This document shows positions 19,627 through 28,540 of a DNA stretch of 49,989 nt, in pieces. A program made the translations under genes and the position numbers. This DNA comes from Pluralibacter gergoviae ATCC 33028 = NBRC 105706 (GTDB lineage: Bacteria; Pseudomonadota; Gammaproteobacteria; Enterobacterales; Enterobacteriaceae). The notes under the pieces are model-generated. The model searched no databases, was not told where the DNA came from, and worked only from the letters and a program-made list of their open reading frames with translations. Position 1 is the stretch's first letter; each line of letters begins with the position of its first letter. The DNA lies in assembly GCF_001598855.1 (NCBI RefSeq), contig NZ_BCZS01000029.1:1-49989 (forward strand). The letters run 5' to 3'.

Positions 19627-20397
19627 TTATTCAGCTGATTCACTCTCTTCGGCGGCGGCGTCTTCGTCGCGCGTCCGCCGCTTGCCGGTGTAGAAGCGGG
19701 AGAAGAAGATCCCTACCTCAAACAGGCAGTACATCGGAATTGCGAGCAGCGTCTGCGAGAAGATGTCAGGCGGCGTTAACAGCATGCCGACAACGAAAGC
19801 GCCGACCAGCACGTAGGGGCGCTTCTTACGCAGATCTTCCGGCGTGGTGACGCCGACCCAGCACAGCAGCACGATAGCCACCGGCACCTCAAAGGAGACG
19901 CCGAAGGCCATGAACAGCGCCATCACGAAGTCGAGGTAGCTGCGGATATCGGTGGAGACCTGCACGCCAATGGGCGCCGTGTGGGTCAGGAAGCCAAACG
20001 CCAGCGGGAAGACCACGAAGTAGGCGAAGGCCATGCCGATGTAAAAAAGCAGCGTGCTGGAGACCAGCAGCGGCACCACCAGGCGACGCTCGTGCTTGTA
20101 GAGCGCGGGGGCAATAAAGGCCCACACCTGATAGAGGATCACCGGCGCCGAAAGGATCACCGAGACCATAAAGGTCAGCTTAATCGGCGTGAAGAACGGC
20201 GACGCCACGTCAGTGGCAATCATCGTTGCGCCGGTAGGCATCTGGCTAATTAGCGGGTGGGAAACCAGCTGATAAATATCGTTGGCGAAGTAGACCAACG
20301 CCAGAAAAATGACAAATACCGCGATAATGCAGTTGATGAGGCGCTTGCGCAGCTCTATCAGGTGCGAAATCAGCGGCTGGGTATCTTCTACGCTCAT
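19627..20397 (-). CDS. tatC: TatC, twin-arginine translocase receptor subunit
   Basis: The 256-residue integral membrane protein has six predicted membrane segments and binds twin-arginine signal peptides with TatB before TatA polymerises to move folded proteins across the inner membrane. The N-terminal [13 protein letters not shown], the cytosolic loop with SFEVPVAI and the [21 protein letters not shown] region are family signatures. Its ATG overlaps the tatB stop (ATGA, 20394-20397). Confidence 0.97.
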   Translation of the reverse strand: MSVEDTQPLISHLIELRKRLINCIIAVFVIFLALVYFANDIYQLVSHPLISQMPTGATMIATDVASPFFTPIKLTFMVSVILSAPVILYQVWAFIAPALYKHERRLVVPLLVSSTLLFYIGMAFAYFVVFPLAFGFLTHTAPIGVQVSTDIRSYLDFVMALFMAFGVSFEVPVAIVLLCWVGVTTPEDLRKKRPYVLVGAFVVGMLLTPPDIFSQTLLAIPMYCLFEVGIFFSRFYTGKRRTRDEDAAAEESESAE

Positions 20398-20936
20398 GAC
20401 CGGGGTTTATCGCTGGTTGCGGGAGAGGATTCAGAAACCGGTGCCGCAGGGGCAGGCTCTACGTTGGCCGGTGCTTCAGGCGCCTGCGGCCGTGCATTTA
20501 CCGGTGCCTCAGGCGCCTGCGGTTCAGCGCTGGCCTGATGTTCGGCGCTAACCGGGGTTACGCCTTCACGCGCCGTCTCGCTGCCCTTCACCACCGGATT
20601 ATGAATGGTGTTGGCCTCATCGCTGGCGCGCTCCGGGTCGTGCTGGACGTAAGAGCGCTTCATCGACTCGGCGGCTTCGCGCAGTTCGTCCATTGACTCC
20701 TTCAGCTCTGGCGTCAGGTTATTGAGGCTGGCCTTTTCGACCTTTTTCAGGCTGTCCTGAAACTCCTGCAGCTTCAGCTCCTGCGCCAGCTCATTTTGCA
20801 CCGTAGTGGCCATCGAGCGTATCGCCCGGATCCAGCCCACCACCGTTTTTACCGCAACCGGCAAACGCTTCGGCCCGAGGACGACGAGGCCGATAATGAA
20901 CACCAGCAGCAGTTCACTGAAACCAATATCAAACAC
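20394..20936 (-). CDS. tatB: TatB, Sec-independent translocase subunit
   Basis: The 180-residue protein has one N-terminal membrane helix ([20 protein letters not shown]), an amphipathic helix and a long soluble tail. It links TatC-bound substrate to TatA. It is somewhat longer than E. coli TatB (171) because of a Pro/Ala/Gln-rich tail with a duplicated 11-residue unit ([22 protein letters not shown]). The tail is known to be dispensable in E. coli, so the expansion is probably tolerated. tatA lies three bases upstream. Confidence 0.95.
   Translation of the reverse strand: MFDIGFSELLLVFIIGLVVLGPKRLPVAVKTVVGWIRAIRSMATTVQNELAQELKLQEFQDSLKKVEKASLNNLTPELKESMDELREAAESMKRSYVQHDPERASDEANTIHNPVVKGSETAREGVTPVSAEHQASAEPQAPEAPVNARPQAPEAPANVEPAPAAPVSESSPATSDKPRS
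20468..20522. repeat. 33-base tandem duplication inside tatB
   Basis: A 22-base unit beginning CCGGTGC(T/C)TCAGGCGCC recurs 33 bases later (20468-20489 and 20501-20522) with one mismatch. It encodes the duplicated PQAPEAP block of the TatB tail and keeps the frame, so copy-number change would lengthen or shorten the tail by 11 residues. Confidence 0.8.
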
Positions 20937-20939
20937 GGA

Positions 20940-21200
20940 TTACACCTGCTCTTTATCGTGACGCTTCGCATCGTCTTTTGCGGCCTCAGCCTGCTTCTCA
21001 GCGAGTGATTTCTGTTCGAAATCAGCATCCTGCGCCGATGCGTCTTTTTTGCTCTTGTCGTCATCATCGCCCATGGCCTTCTTAAAGCCTTTGATGGACG
21101 CGCCTAAATCCGAGCCCAGCGAACCCAGCTTTTTGGTGCCAAAAACCAGCACCACCAGGAGAACAACGATCAACAGCTGCCAAATACTGATACCACCCAT
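20940..21200 (-). CDS. tatA: TatA, twin-arginine translocase pore-forming subunit
   Basis: The 86-residue protein has a single N-terminal membrane helix ([20 protein letters not shown]), the conserved hinge with [14 protein letters not shown], an amphipathic helix ([10 protein letters not shown]) and a charged tail. Many copies assemble to make the transport path. AGAGGA lies upstream of the ATG. It is the first gene of tatABCD, and the ubiB end is 74 bases away. Confidence 0.96.
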   Translation of the reverse strand: MGGISIWQLLIVVLLVVLVFGTKKLGSLGSDLGASIKGFKKAMGDDDDKSKKDASAQDADFEQKSLAEKQAEAAKDDAKRHDKEQV

Positions 21201-21238
21201 ACATATTCCTCTGTGTCAGATGATAGTGAAGTCCGATA

Positions 21239-21255
21239 GTGCACAATATGTGCAC
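21239..21255. promoter_or_regulatory. Inverted repeat upstream of tatA
   Basis: GTGCACAATATGTGCAC has two self-complementary GTGCAC hexamers five bases apart, about 40 bases before the tatA start in the ubiB-tatA gap. It could be an operator or overlap the tatA promoter; I do not recognise a regulator for it. Confidence 0.35.
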
Positions 21256-21274
21256 CTGTAAGCAAACGCAAAAT

Positions 21275-22915
21275 TCAGCGCCCTTTCCGCCACCCGACCA
21301 GCCAGGCTATCGCTCCTGCGCCCATCAGCCAGACGGGATGGAATCCCCACTCGGGCCGGTTGATGAGCAGAAGCGTACCGCTCAGCACCAGCACCGCCCC
21401 TACGCCGAACAGGTAGCGGGACTGCCCCTGGCGCACGTGGTAAGTTTCCAGCTCGCGGGCGATTTTATCAATACTGCTCTGCAGGCTCTTGCCCTGGCGC
21501 AAACTGTTATAAATCAGTTCGGGGATTTCCGGCATCTTTTCTACCCAGAACGGCCCTTTTTCCTTCAGGGAACGCACCAGCGCCGGAATGCCGACCTGAT
21601 CTTTGATCCAGGATTCGAGGAAAGGCTTCGCCGTTTTCCATAAGTCTAACTGAGGATAGAGCTGACGGCCCACACCTTCAACGTAAAGTAATGTTTTCTG
21701 AAGCAAAACAAGCTGCGGCTGGACTTCCATATTAAAGCGCCGCGCGGTGTTAAACAGGTTAAGCAGCACGTGGCCAAAGGAGATCTCCGCCAGCGGCTTC
21801 TCAAAAATCGGCTCACAGACGGTGCGGATAGCAAATTCAAACTCCTCGACGTTGGTGTCTGCCGGCACCCAGCCGGAGTCCACGTGCAGCTCGGCCACCT
21901 TGCGGTAATCGCGATTGAAAAAGGCGATAAAGTTTTCCGCCAGGTAGCGCTTATCCTCTCTGTTCAGCGAACCGACAATGCCGCAGTCGATACCGATATA
22001 CTGCGGATCCTCAGGGTGTTCGCGGCTGACGAAGATATTGCCCGGGTGCATATCGGCGTGGAAGAAGCTGTCGCGGAATACCTGGGTGAAAAACACCTGC
22101 ACGCCGCGCTCGGCGAGCAGCTTCATGTTGGTGTTCTGCTGCTCAAGGGCGGCCACGTCGTTCACCGGAATGCCGTAGATGCGCTCCATCACCAGCATAT
22201 TCTGGCTGCAGTAGTCGGAGTAGACCTCCGGTACGTAGAGCATCGGGCTGTTTTCGAAGTTGCGCCGCAGCTGAATGCCGTTGGCGGCCTCGCGCAGCAG
22301 GTCCAGCTCGTCGAGCAGGGTCTTTTCATATTCGCGGACCACCTCGCGCGGGCGCAGGCGGCGGCCGTCAGGCAGCAGTCGCGGCACCCAGCGGGCAAGG
22401 CGATAGATAAGCTTCATGTCCGCCTTGATCACCGGCAAAATGTCCGGGCGGATCACTTTGATCACCACCTCTTTGCCGCTGTCTTTAAGCCTGGCGGTGT
22501 GCACCTGGGCAATGGAGGCCGAAGCCAGCGGCTCAATCTCAAAATCGTCGAACCAGGTTTCTACCGGCACGTTGCCCATCGACTGCTCGATCTGCTTCTT
22601 CGCCAGATGACCGTCAAAGGGGGCTACGCGGTCCTGCAGCATCGCCAGCTGATCGGCAATCACCGGCGGGAAAAGATCGCGCCGGGTGGAGAGCATCTGG
22701 CCAAATTTGATCCATACCGGGCCAAGCTCCTGCAGCGCCAGGCGCAGGCGATGCCCAAGCTCTTTATCTTTGTGGCGATTGGGCATCCAGAACAGCATGC
22801 GCCGCCAGAGTCGCAGCGGCAGCGTGATGCGCATTTTGGGGATGAGCTCATCCAGCCCGTAGCTCAGAAAGGTGTGGACGATGAAGTAGAGGCGCCGAAT
22901 TTCTCCTGGCGTCAT
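21275..22915 (-). CDS. ubiB: UbiB, atypical kinase/ATPase for ubiquinone biosynthesis
   Basis: The 546-residue protein has the same length as E. coli UbiB. It belongs to the ADCK/UbiB family, which keeps a protein-kinase-like fold but has an Ala-rich loop in place of the usual Gly loop (ASASIAQVH) and a KxGQ motif ([15 protein letters not shown]) that blocks protein substrates. Two C-terminal membrane helices ([18 protein letters not shown] and [15 protein letters not shown]) anchor it. It probably uses ATP to help extract or deliver ubiquinone intermediates. Its start overlaps the ubiJ stop by four bases. Confidence 0.97.
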   Translation of the reverse strand: MTPGEIRRLYFIVHTFLSYGLDELIPKMRITLPLRLWRRMLFWMPNRHKDKELGHRLRLALQELGPVWIKFGQMLSTRRDLFPPVIADQLAMLQDRVAPFDGHLAKKQIEQSMGNVPVETWFDDFEIEPLASASIAQVHTARLKDSGKEVVIKVIRPDILPVIKADMKLIYRLARWVPRLLPDGRRLRPREVVREYEKTLLDELDLLREAANGIQLRRNFENSPMLYVPEVYSDYCSQNMLVMERIYGIPVNDVAALEQQNTNMKLLAERGVQVFFTQVFRDSFFHADMHPGNIFVSREHPEDPQYIGIDCGIVGSLNREDKRYLAENFIAFFNRDYRKVAELHVDSGWVPADTNVEEFEFAIRTVCEPIFEKPLAEISFGHVLLNLFNTARRFNMEVQPQLVLLQKTLLYVEGVGRQLYPQLDLWKTAKPFLESWIKDQVGIPALVRSLKEKGPFWVEKMPEIPELIYNSLRQGKSLQSSIDKIARELETYHVRQGQSRYLFGVGAVLVLSGTLLLINRPEWGFHPVWLMGAGAIAWLVGWRKGR

Positions 22916-23517
22916 TTGCCCTCCAGTTTTTCCAGTCGCCTGGCCAGCGCGTCAACGTCACGCGCAATGGCGGCGCTCTCTTCGGCAAACCAGGCCACCT
23001 CAAGCGGACCGGGCGCCATGCGCCACTCTTCGGTGAGCGCTTCGGCAACGTAGCGCTGCTGGCGCTGAAAGCCGCGCAGCAGGAAATGCGCGCCGCCGCG
23101 CAGGGTTTTACTGACGCCTTCGGCGACGATATCGCCGGTATAAGGTGCGAGTAGTTCAGCGGGATCCAGCTCTGCCAGGTCCATCAGCGCCACCAGGTTC
23201 TGCACCACCTGCAGGTCTCCCTGCACCTCAAGATCGCCGCTGCGGATCAGCGCCGTGAGCTGTTGGCGGTTGCGCAGCTGGGGCAGCACGCCCAGGCGAG
23301 TCGTGACCGTACAGTCCGCCTCGTCTTCCCACGCGCTCAGGACATCGATCTGGCGTTCGCTGAAGGCGAGCACCAGCGGCGAGGAGAACTCTTTCAGCTC
23401 GATGCGCAGCACCTTGCCGAACAGACGCTGGCGCGCCGGCTTTAGCGCACCGCTGCGCCACAGGAAGGCGTTGAGGGCGCCTTCAATGCCGGCGGTCAGC
23501 AGAGGTTGAAAAGGCAT
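22912..23517 (-). CDS. ubiJ: UbiJ, ubiquinone biosynthesis accessory factor (SCP2 domain)
   Basis: The 201-residue protein has an N-terminal SCP2-type lipid-binding domain (about residues 15-115) and a C-terminal predicted coiled coil ([23 protein letters not shown]). UbiJ binds polyprenyl intermediates and organises the soluble Ubi complex with UbiK. In E. coli the 3' part of this gene also specifies the small RNA EsrE; I could not check whether that RNA is kept here. It lies between ubiE (12 bases) and ubiB (four-base overlap). Confidence 0.93.
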   Translation of the reverse strand: MPFQPLLTAGIEGALNAFLWRSGALKPARQRLFGKVLRIELKEFSSPLVLAFSERQIDVLSAWEDEADCTVTTRLGVLPQLRNRQQLTALIRSGDLEVQGDLQVVQNLVALMDLAELDPAELLAPYTGDIVAEGVSKTLRGGAHFLLRGFQRQQRYVAEALTEEWRMAPGPLEVAWFAEESAAIARDVDALARRLEKLEGK

Positions 23518-23529
23518 GCCTTACTCCTG

Positions 23530-24285
23530 TCAGAACTTGTAGCCGCGGTGCAGGGCGACGATGCCGGCCGTCAGGTTGTAGTAGTCGACGTTCTCAAAGC
23601 CCGCCTCCTGCATCATGCCCTTCAGCGTCTCCTGGCCCGGATGCATGCGGATAGACTCCGCCAGATAGCGGTAGCTTTCGGCATCTTTCGCCACCAGCTC
23701 GCCGATGCGCGGCAGCACGTGGAAGGAGTAGGCGTCGTAGGCCTTGCTCAGCGGCTCGATAATCGGCTTTGAAAACTCCAGCACCAGCAGGCGTCCGCCG
23801 GGCTTGAGCACGCGATACATCGAGCGCAGGGCCTTATCTTTGTCTGTAACGTTGCGCAGGCCAAATGAGATGGTGATACAGTCAAAGGTGTTATCCGGGA
23901 ACGGCAGGGCCTCAGCGTTGGCCTGCACGTACTCGACGTTGCCCACCACGCCGATATTGCGCAGCTTTTCGCGACCCATTTTTAGCATTGAGTCGTTAAT
24001 ATCGGCCAGCACGACCTGCCCGGTTTCACCGACCAGACGCGAGAACTTCGCCGTCAGATCGCCGGTGCCGCCCGCTAAATCCAGAACCTTCTGACCGCGA
24101 CGCACGCCGCTGCAGTCGATAGTGAAGCGCTTCCATAAGCGATGAATGCCGAACGACATCAGGTCGTTCATTACGTCATATTTTGCGGCGACAGAGTGGA
24201 ATACATGCGCCACCATGTCCGCCTTCTGCGCTTTAGCTACCGTCTGGAAACCAAAGTGCGTCGTGTCCTGTGAATCTTCAGCCAT
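23530..24285 (-). CDS. ubiE: UbiE, C-methyltransferase of ubiquinone and menaquinone synthesis
   Basis: The 251-residue SAM-dependent enzyme methylates 2-polyprenyl-6-methoxy-benzoquinol and demethylmenaquinol. The SAM-binding loop [15 protein letters not shown] (about residues 68-82), the UbiE signature [17 protein letters not shown] and [15 protein letters not shown] are present. It begins the ubiE-ubiJ-ubiB cluster, which runs on towards the tat genes. Confidence 0.97.
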   Translation of the reverse strand: MAEDSQDTTHFGFQTVAKAQKADMVAHVFHSVAAKYDVMNDLMSFGIHRLWKRFTIDCSGVRRGQKVLDLAGGTGDLTAKFSRLVGETGQVVLADINDSMLKMGREKLRNIGVVGNVEYVQANAEALPFPDNTFDCITISFGLRNVTDKDKALRSMYRVLKPGGRLLVLEFSKPIIEPLSKAYDAYSFHVLPRIGELVAKDAESYRYLAESIRMHPGQETLKGMMQEAGFENVDYYNLTAGIVALHRGYKF

Positions 24286-24360
24286 CTCAAGCCCGCCTGT
24301 TGAAAATTGTTCCGCGAATGTTCCCCGAGTGTAACAGACTGCGGCCGTTTCCCCTATGGT

Positions 24361-25764
24361 TCAAGCGTGCTGAGCGCTGCTTTGCGGGTCCTCTGCAGAC
24401 CCCTCGGCGATAGCGTCGGACTCCGGAGCAGTAGCCTGCTCCACCAGCTCCGGGTTAATGTCGCGCTTGACCTCGACGCCAAGCTCGCGAAAGGACTCCG
24501 CCTGCGCCAGCAGGTTGCCCCGGCCCGAGGCGAGCTTTTTCATCGCCTGACGGTAGCTCTCCTGGGCCTTATTCAGCCCCTGACCGACGGCGCTCATGTC
24601 GTCGACGAACAGGCGCATCTTGTCGTACAGGCGGCTCGCCCTGTCGGCTATCTGCTGGGCGTTGCGGCTCTGGTGCTCGTAGCGCCACAGGTTAGCGATG
24701 GTGCGCAGCGCCACCAGCAGCGTAGTCGGGCTGACCAGCATGATGTTGTTCTTCAGCGCCTCGGTGATAAGCTCCGGCTGGCGGTCGATGGCCAGCAGAA
24801 ACGCCGGCTCGACCGGAATAAACATCAGCACGTAGTCCAGCGACCGCAGGCCCGGCAGCTGCTGGTAGTCTTTGCGTCCCAGCAGGCGAATGTGGTTGCG
24901 CACCGAGGCGATATGCTCCTGCAGGGCGGCCTCGCGTACGTACTCCTCGTCGGCGTTGAAGTAGCGCTCGTAGGCCACGAGGGTCATCTTGGCGTCAATC
25001 ACCACGTCTTTCCCCTGCGGCAGGCGGACGATGACGTCCGGCTGCATCCGCGAGCGGGCGTCGGTTTCAATGCTGACCTGGGTCTGGTATTCGTGGCCTT
25101 CGCGCAGGCCGGAGGCTTCCAGCACCCGGGTCAGCACCACCTCGCCCCAGTTGCCCTGGGTTTTATTGTCACCTTTCAGGGCTTTGGTCAGGTTAACGGC
25201 CTCCTGGGCCATCTGCGCATTAAGCTGCTGGAGATTGCGAATTTCGTGGGCCAGCGTGTGGCGCTCCCGCGCCTCCTGGCCGAAGCTCTCCTGCACCTGG
25301 CGGCGAAAGCCGTCGAGCTGCTCGCGCAGCGGCGTCAGCAGGCCGTGCAGGCTCTGGCGATTCTGCTCATCAACCCGGCGATTACTCTGTTCAAAGATGC
25401 GGTTGGCGAGGTTTTCAAACTGCTCGGAGAGGCGCTGCTCGCTGCTGACCATCTGGCGGATCTTGTCTTCCGCGTGCAGCTGCGTCGACTCCAGGCGGGT
25501 CGTAACCTCGCGCAGATCGGCCTCCAGGGAGGTGTTGATCTCCCGCAGGCTGCGCAGCTCGTTATTCAGCAGGTCGCACTCCTCGCGCCAGTGGCCGTTC
25601 TGCGCCAGCTGCTGCTCGGCGGTATTAAGCGCGATCTCCAGATCGTGACGCTCTTCGGTAAAGTCGGCCCGCAGCCTGTCGGCGTGGGATTTTGTCGCCA
25701 GCCAGCCGAACGCGGCTCCGACCAGCAGCGCCACGGCGGCGCTTATTATCAGAGAGATGTCCAC
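24361..25764 (-). CDS. rmuC: RmuC, DNA recombination-limiting protein
   Basis: The 467-residue protein (E. coli 475) has an N-terminal membrane anchor (MDISLIISAAVALLVGAAFG), a long coiled coil (about residues 30-190) and a C-terminal PD-(D/E)XK nuclease-like RmuC domain (QGNWGEVVLTRVLEASGL, DVVIDAKMTLVAYERY). It limits inversions between short inverted repeats, and it has more recently been linked to phage defence; that role is not tested here. It is separated from ubiE by 75 bases and from the mqsA end by 70 bases. Confidence 0.95.
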   Translation of the reverse strand: MDISLIISAAVALLVGAAFGWLATKSHADRLRADFTEERHDLEIALNTAEQQLAQNGHWREECDLLNNELRSLREINTSLEADLREVTTRLESTQLHAEDKIRQMVSSEQRLSEQFENLANRIFEQSNRRVDEQNRQSLHGLLTPLREQLDGFRRQVQESFGQEARERHTLAHEIRNLQQLNAQMAQEAVNLTKALKGDNKTQGNWGEVVLTRVLEASGLREGHEYQTQVSIETDARSRMQPDVIVRLPQGKDVVIDAKMTLVAYERYFNADEEYVREAALQEHIASVRNHIRLLGRKDYQQLPGLRSLDYVLMFIPVEPAFLLAIDRQPELITEALKNNIMLVSPTTLLVALRTIANLWRYEHQSRNAQQIADRASRLYDKMRLFVDDMSAVGQGLNKAQESYRQAMKKLASGRGNLLAQAESFRELGVEVKRDINPELVEQATAPESDAIAEGSAEDPQSSAQHA

Positions 25765-25834
25765 CCTACCTCCTGCATCGACGGCTTATCGGCACAGGAT
25801 AGAGGGAACTGTATGAATGTCCAGCAGGAAAGTA

Positions 25835-26236
25835 TCACGCCTGCCTGAGCTCATCAAAAAGTTCGGGATGTTTATCAAAGTCTTTAAACAGTAGTACCAG
25901 CGGCCGCGGCGGCGCGACCTTACCTGTTTCATAGCGGCTAAATGCGTTTACGCCCCCACCGAAGAACTCCGCCGCCTGACGCTGGTCGAGATTTAAGCGT
26001 CGACGTACTGCCGCAATAAATGCCGGATCGACTTCGCTGGCATTTACGCTTTTCCGAAAGTCGTGCATATGGCGGGCATATCTGTCTCCCTCCTCGCCGT
26101 CGAGCAAAATTTCACCGCAGGCGTCGCAGAAATCGCCTGTTAACGCATAAATTGTGGTGTTCTGATCTTTGTACGCGCGGATAACATCTCTGGTTTCCGT
26201 CTTCAGAACGCTGCTGCCGCAAAAAGGGCATTTCAT
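25835..26236 (-). CDS. mqsA: MqsA-family antitoxin and autorepressor
   Basis: The 133-residue antitoxin has an N-terminal zinc ribbon with C3, C6, C37 and C40 (MKCPFC, FCDACG) that binds MqsR, and a C-terminal helix-turn-helix (about 68-133) with the DNA-contacting N97 and R101 in FGGGVNAFSRYETG. Residue numbers match E. coli MqsA exactly. It neutralises MqsR and represses its own operon. Its ribosome site (AAGGAG) lies in the last codons of mqsR, two bases away, so translation is coupled. The pair is an insertion between rmuC and udp compared with E. coli K-12. Confidence 0.9.
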   Translation of the reverse strand: MKCPFCGSSVLKTETRDVIRAYKDQNTTIYALTGDFCDACGEILLDGEEGDRYARHMHDFRKSVNASEVDPAFIAAVRRRLNLDQRQAAEFFGGGVNAFSRYETGKVAPPRPLVLLFKDFDKHPELFDELRQA

Positions 26237-26238
26237 GG

Positions 26239-26547
26239 TTATCGCTCCTTCAGGGACACAATGAGTACATCCCCCTGCACAATCAGCTTCAAATAGATTT
26301 GTCGCTGATGCCGGCCAACGCGATAAACATCATGCCAGATTGTGCGATCGTGATAAGCAGTCCTGCTTTTATAAAAGTCATAAGGTTTCAGGGAGTTGAT
26401 AAGACTGGCAATACTGACGGCTAAGGGAAAGCTAAACCCGAGTAAGGCGGCACCGTCGAAAGCGTTTGCAGTTACCCTCAATTTACCCTGAGACACCATC
26501 AGCTTAACGATATGCAGTCGGGTATGAGGTGTTTTTTTCTCCCTCAC
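26239..26547 (-). CDS. mqsR: MqsR-family mRNA interferase toxin
   Basis: The 102-residue RelE-fold endoribonuclease toxin starts at GTG (26547), the only start that keeps the conserved TPHTRL amino end. In E. coli it cuts mRNA at GCU. Conserved catalytic-region elements are YDFYKS (equivalent of K56), the YLK segment (Y81) and the C-terminal DVLIVSLKE. The residue equivalent to E. coli Q68 is His here (TIWHDVY instead of TIWQDVY), which may tune activity. Gene order toxin then antitoxin is typical of mqsRA and unusual among type II systems. Confidence 0.88.
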   Translation of the reverse strand: MREKKTPHTRLHIVKLMVSQGKLRVTANAFDGAALLGFSFPLAVSIASLINSLKPYDFYKSRTAYHDRTIWHDVYRVGRHQRQIYLKLIVQGDVLIVSLKER

Positions 26548-26551
26548 TATT

Positions 26552-26581
26552 AACCTAAAAGGTTTATGTCACAACCAGGTT
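26552..26581. promoter_or_regulatory. Paired MqsA operators upstream of mqsR
   Basis: AACCT-AAA-AGGTT (26552-26564) and AACC-A-GGTT (26573-26581) are palindromes of the kind bound by MqsA at the E. coli mqsRA promoter. Their centres are 19 bases apart. The nearer one overlaps the weak ribosome site (TAGG) of mqsR, so the repressor would cover the transcription and translation start region. Confidence 0.8.
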
Positions 26582-26612
26582 AATAAGTTCTACCCGTCCG
26601 GAAAGGGTTGAC

Positions 26613-26641
26613 CTACAAAAAACCCTGCGCGAAGCAGGGTT
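26613..26641 (-). terminator. Rho-independent terminator of udp
   Basis: An eight-pair stem AACCCTGC (26621-26628) and GCAGGGTT (26634-26641) with loop GCGAA continues on the minus strand into a run of T. It ends udp transcription before the mqsRA promoter. Confidence 0.9.
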
Positions 26642-26672
26642 TATGAAAATTTTGCGAAGAGATACGAAAAAA

Positions 26673-27434
26673 CTACAGCAGACGCCGCGCCGCCTCGACG
26701 ACGATGTTGACCGCATGGCTTTCGGTCTGCTTCATGGTTTCCGCGTTCGGGATCTCCTGCTGGGTGCGGTTGACGATGACGCCTGCCACCATCCCCGCGC
26801 GCAGCCCCTGACTGGCGCACATGGTCAGCAGCGTAGCCGACTCCATTTCGTAGTTCATGACGCCCATTGCCTGCCACTCTGCCATGGAGCCTTTGAAGCT
26901 GCGCACTACCCGGCCGGAGAAGGTGTCATAGCGCTCCTGGCCCGGATAGAAGGTGTCGGAGGAGGCGGTCACGCCGATGTGGGTGGTGGCGCCGACGGAT
27001 TTTGCCGCCTCGACCAGCGCGGTGGTGCAGGTAAAGTCCGCGACCGCCGGGAACTCCATCGGCGCAAAGTGCAGGCTGGCGCCGTCGAGGCGCACGGAGG
27101 CGGTGGTTACCAGCACGTCTCCCACGTTGATATGCGGCTGGATAGCGCCGGTGGTGCCCACGCGCAGGAAGGTACGAATGCCGAGCTGCGCCAGCTCTTC
27201 GACGGCGATGGAGGTCGACGGGCCGCCAATGCCGGTGGAGCAGATGATAACCGCTTTGCCGTCCAGCTCTGCGCGCCAGGAGGTGAATTCACGATGCGAT
27301 GCCAGCTTAACCGGCTTATCCATCAGCGCGGCGATCTTTTCCACACGCTGCGGATCGCCCGGGACGATAGCGAGCGTGGCCCCCTGTAAATCAGCTTTGG
27401 TGAGGCCGAGATGAAAAACATCAGACGTAGACAT
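26673..27434 (-). CDS. udp: Udp, uridine phosphorylase
   Basis: The 253-residue enzyme (E. coli length) phosphorolyses uridine to uracil and ribose-1-phosphate for pyrimidine salvage and works as a hexamer in the cytosol. Family motifs are [11 protein letters not shown], the phosphate-binding [10 protein letters not shown] and [10 protein letters not shown], and [13 protein letters not shown], which contacts the ribose. It faces away from dlhH across a 254-base control region carrying two CRP-type sites. Confidence 0.97.
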   Translation of the reverse strand: MSTSDVFHLGLTKADLQGATLAIVPGDPQRVEKIAALMDKPVKLASHREFTSWRAELDGKAVIICSTGIGGPSTSIAVEELAQLGIRTFLRVGTTGAIQPHINVGDVLVTTASVRLDGASLHFAPMEFPAVADFTCTTALVEAAKSVGATTHIGVTASSDTFYPGQERYDTFSGRVVRSFKGSMAEWQAMGVMNYEMESATLLTMCASQGLRAGMVAGVIVNRTQQEIPNAETMKQTESHAVNIVVEAARRLL

Positions 27435-27478
27435 AAAAACTCCTCTCTGGGTCCAGTTGTCAGCAGAAGCAAAGTGGC

Positions 27479-27573
27479 ACTTTACCGGAGCGAATGGCCA
27501 ATTTTAGTGACAGCCATCACTGTGATAAAAAATTATTGCATTGATTTCCATTGTTAAAGTGATGTAAATCACA
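27479..27573 (-). promoter_or_regulatory. udp promoter with tandem CRP sites (CytR-type arrangement)
   Basis: Two symmetric CRP-like sites are seen: AGTGA-N6-TCACT (27506-27521) and AGTGA-N6-TCACA (27558-27573). Their centres are 52 bases apart, the spacing typical of CytR/CRP promoters of nucleoside catabolism. If the proximal site is at about -41.5, the start falls near 27472, with a -10 box TAAAGT at 27479-27484. CytR binding between the two CRP dimers is known for udp in E. coli and inferred here. Confidence 0.8.
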
Positions 27574-27688
27574 CTAATAACCGATAGCACCCCCCGCCGT
27601 AGTTAAAATAGCCCTTTTCTGCCACTGTGGGTGTTTGATCTGCGGTCTATAGTTATCTTTGCGCTAAATCACCGGTACGGAGAATACC

Positions 27689-28498
27689 ATGACTGAAAAA
27701 ACCGGATTTGCACCTGCAGCTGCACCCCACGCCACCACGCCTGTACAGACCCCCGCCGGGGAGCTTCTGACCGGCGAAACCTCTGTCCCTACCCGGGGAG
27801 AGAGCATGCCTGCCTGGCACGCAAGGCCGAAAAACGCCGACGGGCCGCTGCCCGTGGTCATCGTTATCCAGGAAATTTTCGGCGTCCATGAGCACATTCG
27901 CGACGTCTGCCGCCGGCTGGCGAACGAAGGTTATCTGGCGATTGCGCCGGAGCTCTACTTCCGCCAGGGCGATCCCAATGACTATGCCGATATCCCCACC
28001 CTGCTGAGCGGACTGGTAAGTAAAGTGCCCGACTCGCAGGTACTTGCCGATCTTGACCACGTCGCCAGCTGGGCATCGCGCAACGGCGGCGACGCCCATC
28101 GCCTGATGGTGACCGGCTTTTGCTGGGGCGGACGCATTGCGTGGCTGTACGCTGCCCATAATCCGCAGCTCAAGGCCGCGGTCGCCTGGTACGGCAAACT
28201 GGTCGGCGACAAAACGCTGAATACGCCGAAGCATCCGGTGGATGTCGCCGTCGATCTCAACGCCCCGGTGCTCGGGCTGTACGGCGCCCAGGATACCGGC
28301 ATCCCGCTGGAGAGCGTCGAGACTATGCGCCAGGCGCTCAGGGCGGCCAACGCCAGCGCCGAAATCATTGTCTATCCGGAAGCCGGACACGCGTTTAACG
28401 CCGACTACCGCCCGAGCTACCACGAGGAGTCAGCCAAAGACGGCTGGCAGCGCATGCTGGCGTGGTTTGCACAGTACGGCGGTAAGAAGACGTCGTAA
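27689..28498 (+). CDS. dlhH: Dienelactone hydrolase family protein (DlhH/YsgA)
   Basis: The 269-residue alpha/beta hydrolase matches E. coli YsgA in context and length. The dienelactone hydrolase triad is readable: Cys in GFCWGGR, Asp in GAQDTGIP and His in EAGHAFNAD, with the EIFG oxyanion-strand motif (VIQEIFGVHEHI). Its physiological substrate in enterobacteria is not known. It is divergent from udp and converges on the GH3 gene. Confidence 0.92.
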   Translation: MTEKTGFAPAAAPHATTPVQTPAGELLTGETSVPTRGESMPAWHARPKNADGPLPVVIVIQEIFGVHEHIRDVCRRLANEGYLAIAPELYFRQGDPNDYADIPTLLSGLVSKVPDSQVLADLDHVASWASRNGGDAHRLMVTGFCWGGRIAWLYAAHNPQLKAAVAWYGKLVGDKTLNTPKHPVDVAVDLNAPVLGLYGAQDTGIPLESVETMRQALRAANASAEIIVYPEAGHAFNADYRPSYHEESAKDGWQRMLAWFAQYGGKKTS

Positions 28499-28506
28499 TG
28501 CTCTCC

Positions 28507-28534
28507 GGCCCGGCGAACGCCCGTTCGCCGGGCC
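28507..28534. terminator. Bidirectional hairpin between dlhH and the GH3 gene
   Basis: GGCCCGGCGAACG (28507-28519) pairs perfectly with CGTTCGCCGGGCC (28522-28534), a 13-pair stem right after the dlhH stop and just past the converging GH3 stop. It is followed by TTCTGCTT on the plus strand. Confidence 0.75.
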
Positions 28535-28540
28535 TTCTGC

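Noticed and set aside
24307-25848. A 513-codon open frame antisense to rmuC
   Set aside because: Composition is Leu/Gln/Val/Ala-rich as expected for the complement of a coiled-coil gene, and it has no family features. rmuC on the other strand is unambiguous.
26546-26574. An mqsRA promoter made of TTGTGA, 17 bases, AATAGT
   Set aside because: The -10 box would overlap the mqsR GTG start, so RNA would begin inside the gene. The true promoter must lie further upstream and I could not place it.
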